DNA from: Candidatus Binatia bacterium
GTDB taxonomy: Bacteria; Desulfobacterota; Binatia; HRBIN30; BPIQ01
Length of the DNA: 64,000 nucleotides
Assembly (NCBI GenBank): GCA_026004195.1
Contig: BPIQ01000003.1
Span: 496,001 to 560,000 of the forward strand
Reading direction: 5' to 3'
The notes under the pieces were generated by a model that saw nothing but the letters and a program-made list of their open reading frames with translations, searched no databases and had not been told where the DNA came from. Made by a program: the position numbers and the translations under genes. Shown one piece after another: positions 61,434-64,000 of this stretch. Positions within the stretch are counted from its first letter, which is position 1. Every line of letters starts with the position of its first letter.

Positions 61434-61670
61434 GTGGGAACCAAAGGTACCTGCAAGGCCGAGGGGTGCGGAAAAGAAGTTCGCGCGAAGGGGTACTGCG
61501 AGCGTCACTACAGGCTCTGGAAGAAAGGGAAAATGCCCAAGCCGCGTTACAAGACCTGCGTGGCGGAGAACTGCCGTCGCCCCCGCCAACGCAGGGGACT
61601 GTGCGCGGAGCACTTCGCGCAGCAGTACCCGGGGAAGAAGGCTCTCGAGGCATCGGAGAGCGCCGCTTGA
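61434..61670 (+). CDS. small Cys/His-rich protein, probable zinc binding
   Basis: The 78-residue protein has two similar halves: CKAEGCGKEVRAKGYCERHY and CVAENCRRPRQRRGLCAEHF, each of the form C-x4-C-x(6-8)-C-x2-H. Each could hold one zinc ion. The linker is rich in Lys and Arg (RLWKKGKMPKPRYKT), which suggests nucleic-acid contact. I do not recognise a named family. The GTG at 61434 follows AAGGAGGA (61420-61427). It lies between gpsA and rpmH. Confidence 0.75.
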   Translation: MGTKGTCKAEGCGKEVRAKGYCERHYRLWKKGKMPKPRYKTCVAENCRRPRQRRGLCAEHFAQQYPGKKALEASESAA

Positions 61671-61678
61671 GGGCCGCG

Positions 61679-61710
61679 TTGACTTGACTCCGGGGGTGTG
61701 GTGGTATGCG
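61679..61710 (+). promoter_or_regulatory. promoter region of rpmH/rnpA
   Basis: TTGACT occurs twice, overlapping by one base (61679-61684 and 61684-61689). TATGCG (61705-61710) or TGGTAT (61702-61707, 17 bases from the first box) could serve as -10. The transcript would begin near 61717, before both the rnpA ATG at 61741 and the rpmH ATG at 61790. Confidence 0.4.
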
Positions 61711-61740
61711 GCCGCGTGACGGCCTTCCGCCCTTCGGACG

Positions 61741-62319
61741 ATGACGGGCATGGCAGCCAACCCACGGGCTCGGGGCCGGCGGAGGAGCGATGAAGCGAAC
61801 CTACCAGCCGCACAACAAGAGAAGGAAACGCACGCACGGGTTCCGGGCCAGAATGTCCACGCCCGGCGGCCGAGCCGTCCTCAAGCGGCGGCGGGCGAAG
61901 GGGCGCAAGCGCCTGGTCGTCACGATCCCCCCCAAAAGAAAGAAGTAGCCGGCCGGGAGAAGTTTCCCGCCCGGGTTCGGTTACGCAACCGAAGCGAGTT
62001 TCTCGCCGTGGAGCGCCGCGGCGTGCGCCGCGCGGGGCGCCATTTCGTGTTGCTCGCGGCACCGGCAGCCTCTCCCGAGGTGAGGCTCGGAGTCACGGTA
62101 AGCCGGCGCGTGGGCAACGCCGTGGTAAGAAATCGTTTGAAGCGGCTCGTGAGAGAGTTTTTCCGGCGGCAGGGGCGGTTTCTCCTGCGAGGGGTGGATT
62201 GTGTCGTCATCGCCCGCAAGAGTGCAGCCGGCCTGGATTTCTCGGAGGTCGAGAAGGATCTCGGCCGCCTGTTTCGGACCCTGGCCTCGTCCGGTGCGAC
62301 CCCTCATGAGGAGAGCTGA
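61741..62319 (+). CDS. rnpA: ribonuclease P protein component with a long N-terminal extension overlapping rpmH
   Basis: The C-terminal 118 residues are Rnp[41 protein letters not shown] and [11 protein letters not shown], the R-N-R-x-K-R signature. It binds RNase P RNA for tRNA 5' processing. After the rpmH stop the first in-frame ATG, GTG or TTG is GTG 62008, which would remove the conserved first helix region. The frame is open without a stop through all of rpmH to 61720, and the only upstream starts are ATG 61741 and ATG 61750. The product would be 192 or 189 residues with a basic extension of about 75. Thermus is known to have this arrangement. A -1 shift at the C-run 61927-61933 is an alternative. 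Confidence 0.8.
   Translation: MTGMAANPRARGRRRSDEANLPAAQQEKETHARVPGQNVHARRPSRPQAAAGEGAQAPGRHDPPQKKEVAGREKFPARVRLRNRSEFLAVERRGVRRAGRHFVLLAAPAASPEVRLGVTVSRRVGNAVVRNRLKRLVREFFRRQGRFLLRGVDCVVIARKSAAGLDFSEVEKDLGRLFRTLASSGATPHEES
61790..61948 (+). CDS. rpmH: 50S ribosomal protein L34
   Basis: The 52-residue protein reads [20 protein letters not shown] then [20 protein letters not shown], the standard L34, with a slightly longer tail ([11 protein letters not shown]). It is part of the large ribosomal subunit. GGAGG at 61781-61785 is a good ribosome site. The gene lies wholly inside the rnpA frame in another phase. dnaA, often divergent here, is not present; gpsA and a small Cys/His protein gene lie upstream. 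Confidence 0.97.
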   Translation: MKRTYQPHNKRRKRTHGFRARMSTPGGRAVLKRRRAKGRKRLVVTIPPKRKK

Positions 62320-62566
62320 GTTCGAGGTTCTCGCCCCGCCCGCAGCCGGGGGGAGGCTCGCCCGCTTTCTCGCGGGGGCCGTTCGCTTCTACCAGCGTGC
62401 GCTGTCCCCCCTGGTCGGGCCCGCCTGTCGTTTCTACCCGAGCTGCTCCGAGTACGCCGTCGAGGCGCTGCTCCGTCACGGTGCGGCGCGCGGCACGATG
62501 CTCTCCGTTCGCCGGATTCTCCGGTGTCATCCTTGGAATCCGGGCGGATGGGATCCGGTGCCATGA
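62306..62566 (+). CDS. yidD: membrane protein insertion efficiency factor YidD
   Basis: The 86-residue protein has [20 protein letters not shown] then [20 protein letters not shown] and [15 protein letters not shown], the conserved YidD blocks with three Cys. It sits at the membrane and helps YidC-dependent insertion. ATG 62306 overlaps the rnpA end by 14 bases, and its stop overlaps the yidC start. Confidence 0.95.
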   Translation: MRRAEFEVLAPPAAGGRLARFLAGAVRFYQRALSPLVGPACRFYPSCSEYAVEALLRHGAARGTMLSVRRILRCHPWNPGGWDPVP

Positions 62567-64000
62567 TGCAACACCGAGCTCTTCTGGCCGTCGCGCTCGC
62601 GCTCCTGATTCTCGTCCTCTATCAGGAGTTCGTACTGAAGCCCTACTACGGGAGCCCGAGGGGTGTCTCGCCGACCCCTTCGGAAGGGGTTCGCGCGCCG
62701 GAACGCGCCCCTGCCCCTCCTCCGCCCGAGCCGGAAACCGCTGCCGAGGAGGCGGAGCTACCCGCGGCCGAAGCCCGGGAAATCGAAATCGAAACCGAGC
62801 TTTTCCGCGCCGTTTTCACGAGCGCGGGGGGGCGCTTGAAAAGGTTCGACCTCAAGCACTACCGGCTCGACCCGACGCCCGGAAGCCCACCCGTTCCCAT
62901 GGTTCACCCTTCGGGCGGGGAGTACCCCCTGGGACTCGAGCTTCGGGGCCGGGGTCTCGAGCGGCCCCTGCGGGATCTCGGCGTGGCTTACGCCGTCCGG
63001 GGAGAGGCCAGGCGACTGCGCGGAGGCGAGGAGGCCACGCTCGCTTTTCTCTGGCGAGCTCCGGATATCGAGATCGAGAAGCGCTTTCGGTTCCGTGGCG
63101 ACCGCTATCCTTTTTCGCTCGAGATCGACGTGAGGAAGCTCCCGAAAGATGTGACGGAACTCGGGCTGCAATGGGTGGAGGCAGCCGAGCGCAAAGTGAG
63201 CGGATACTACAGTTTTCTCGGTGCCGTGGCCGTCGTGGACGGCAAGCTCGTCAAACTCCGGATGGCGGACCTCGAGCGCAAGGTCCAGCCCTACCGGGGC
63301 GTGGTGGAATGGGCGGGCTACGCGGACACGTACTTCCTCTCGGCGCTCCTCCCCGGGAGTCCCGAGTCCACCGACCTCTGGCTCTTCCGGAGAAACGGGA
63401 CGGCGGAAGCGCGCCTCGTGGTTCCCGTGCGTTCGGGGAGTCTCGTTTCGTTCCGTGTCTTCCTCGGCCCCAAGAACTTCGACGTTCTCGAGTCGGTGCA
63501 TCCGACTCTCCGCCGCGCGATCGACTTCGGTTATTTCGCGTTCGTGGCCATTCCCTTCTTGCACATCCTGAATTTCCTCCACCGGTTCACGGGCAACTAC
63601 GGCGTGGACATCATCCTGCTCACGGTGGCGATCAAGCTTCTCTTCTGGCCGCTCACGCAGAAGAGTTTCCGCTCGATGAAAGAGCTCCAGAAGCTCCAGC
63701 CGCAGATGCAGAAGATCCGCGAGAAATTCCGGGACGACCCCGAGAAGATGCAGCGCGAGATCATGGAGCTCTACCGCCGCCACAAGGTGAATCCGCTGAG
63801 CGGCTGCCTCCCGATGCTGCTGCAGCTGCCCGTGTTCATCGGCCTCTACAACACCCTGCTCAGTGCCATCGAGCTCCGCCACGCGCCTTTCGCGCTCTGG
63901 ATCCGGGACCTCTCGCAACCGGACCGACTCGGACACTTCGCCATCCCCTTCGTCTCCCCTCCCGGCATTCCGGTCCTCACCCTGCTCATGGGGGCCTCGA
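62563..64000 (+). CDS. yidC: membrane protein insertase YidC, N-terminal 479 residues, runs off the window
   Basis: The frame starts at ATG 62563 (a second ATG follows at 62566) and is open to the right edge. It has the N-terminal anchor [20 protein letters not shown], a Pro/Glu-rich linker, the large periplasmic beta domain, then the insertase core with [40 protein letters not shown] with the hydrophilic-groove Arg or Lys, [20 protein letters not shown] and [20 protein letters not shown]. It inserts membrane proteins alone or with SecYEG. The last membrane helices lie outside. Confidence 0.96.
   Translation, partial: MMQHRALLAVALALLILVLYQEFVLKPYYGSPRGVSPTPSEGVRAPERAPAPPPPEPETAAEEAELPAAEAREIEIETELFRAVFTSAGGRLKRFDLKHYRLDPTPGSPPVPMVHPSGGEYPLGLELRGRGLERPLRDLGVAYAVRGEARRLRGGEEATLAFLWRAPDIEIEKRFRFRGDRYPFSLEIDVRKLPKDVTELGLQWVEAAERKVSGYYSFLGAVAVVDGKLVKLRMADLERKVQPYRGVVEWAGYADTYFLSALLPGSPESTDLWLFRRNGTAEARLVVPVRSGSLVSFRVFLGPKNFDVLESVHPTLRRAIDFGYFAFVAIPFLHILNFLHRFTGNYGVDIILLTVAIKLLFWPLTQKSFRSMKELQKLQPQMQKIREKFRDDPEKMQREIMELYRRHKVNPLSGCLPMLLQLPVFIGLYNTLLSAIELRHAPFALWIRDLSQPDRLGHFAIPFVSPPGIPVLTLLMGAS

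Noticed and set aside
61671-61789. Chromosome replication origin beside rpmH
   Set aside because: No dnaA gene and no cluster of DnaA boxes was visible upstream of rpmH.

Overview
The window comes from the chromosome of a GC-rich Gram-negative bacterium. Clues are a cleavable-signal F0 subunit c in a split F0 gene set (atpZ-atpI-atpB-atpE), a Geobacter-like type IV pilin behind a -24/-12 (sigma-54) promoter, a lipoprotein with a Thr/Pro-rich linker, five luciferase-like monooxygenases and much acyl-CoA chemistry. These fit a deltaproteobacterium-like lineage; Candidatus Binatia (Binatota) is my best guess, but that is inference without any rRNA or marker phylogeny. No tRNA, rRNA or CRISPR array was seen.

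Layout. 1-5,261: a truncated (window edge) GH78-like rhamnosidase, a decayed GNAT acetyltransferase, and a 1,128-residue zinc-ribbon/class III cyclase/AAA regulator. 5,262-9,640: an A+T-richer accessory island with a BglII/BstYI-like restriction enzyme, its MT-A70 adenine methyltransferase, a shattered integron-type tyrosine recombinase, a frameshifted membrane protein and a zinc-ribbon remnant. 9,688-24,270: a 14-gene co-directional catabolic run (XRE-cupin regulator, crotonase, an acyl-CoA dehydrogenase pair, two luciferase-like monooxygenases, two Zn dehydrogenases, aldehyde dehydrogenase, nitronate-monooxygenase-like flavoprotein, PhyH dioxygenase, alpha/beta hydrolase, double hotdog thioesterase, CoA-transferase). 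Together these can activate, dehydrogenate, oxygenate and cleave some acyl-CoA or cyclic/isoprenoid substrate; the substrate is unknown. 24,546-30,890: cytochrome P460, double HxlR regulator, another monooxygenase, EamA and MgtC membrane proteins, a nuclease-like protein, rpsU, a class II aldolase and a ClpP-like protease.

31,079-37,325: a glycan-type cluster (glycosyltransferase, two methyltransferases, an alpha/alpha-barrel protein, a membrane-anchored GH63-like hydrolase). 37,318-40,645: hemE-hemH-hemG; hemL lies separately at 51,289. 40,766-46,652: two Hsp20 chaperones, pilA with terminator, sigma-54 promoter and a 21-bp tandem repeat, a lipoprotein, an AMP-ligase and an Nramp transporter. 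46,660-53,847 and on: asd, SDR, monooxygenase, nagZ, thrH, hemL and the F0 genes ending at a terminator (54,312-54,353). 54,409-60,320: DUF1499, monooxygenase, MFS and SSS transporters, thiD and a frameshifted hypothetical. 60,408-64,000: gpsA, a small Cys/His protein, then rpmH-rnpA-yidD-yidC.

The most striking observation is at the right end: rnpA has no usable start codon after rpmH. Its reading frame is open through the whole of rpmH to ATG codons upstream, so rpmH appears to be embedded out of frame inside rnpA, as reported for Thermus. Other points of interest are the acyl-CoA dehydrogenase pair with only one catalytic Glu, the mobile restriction-modification island, and the pilA control region.
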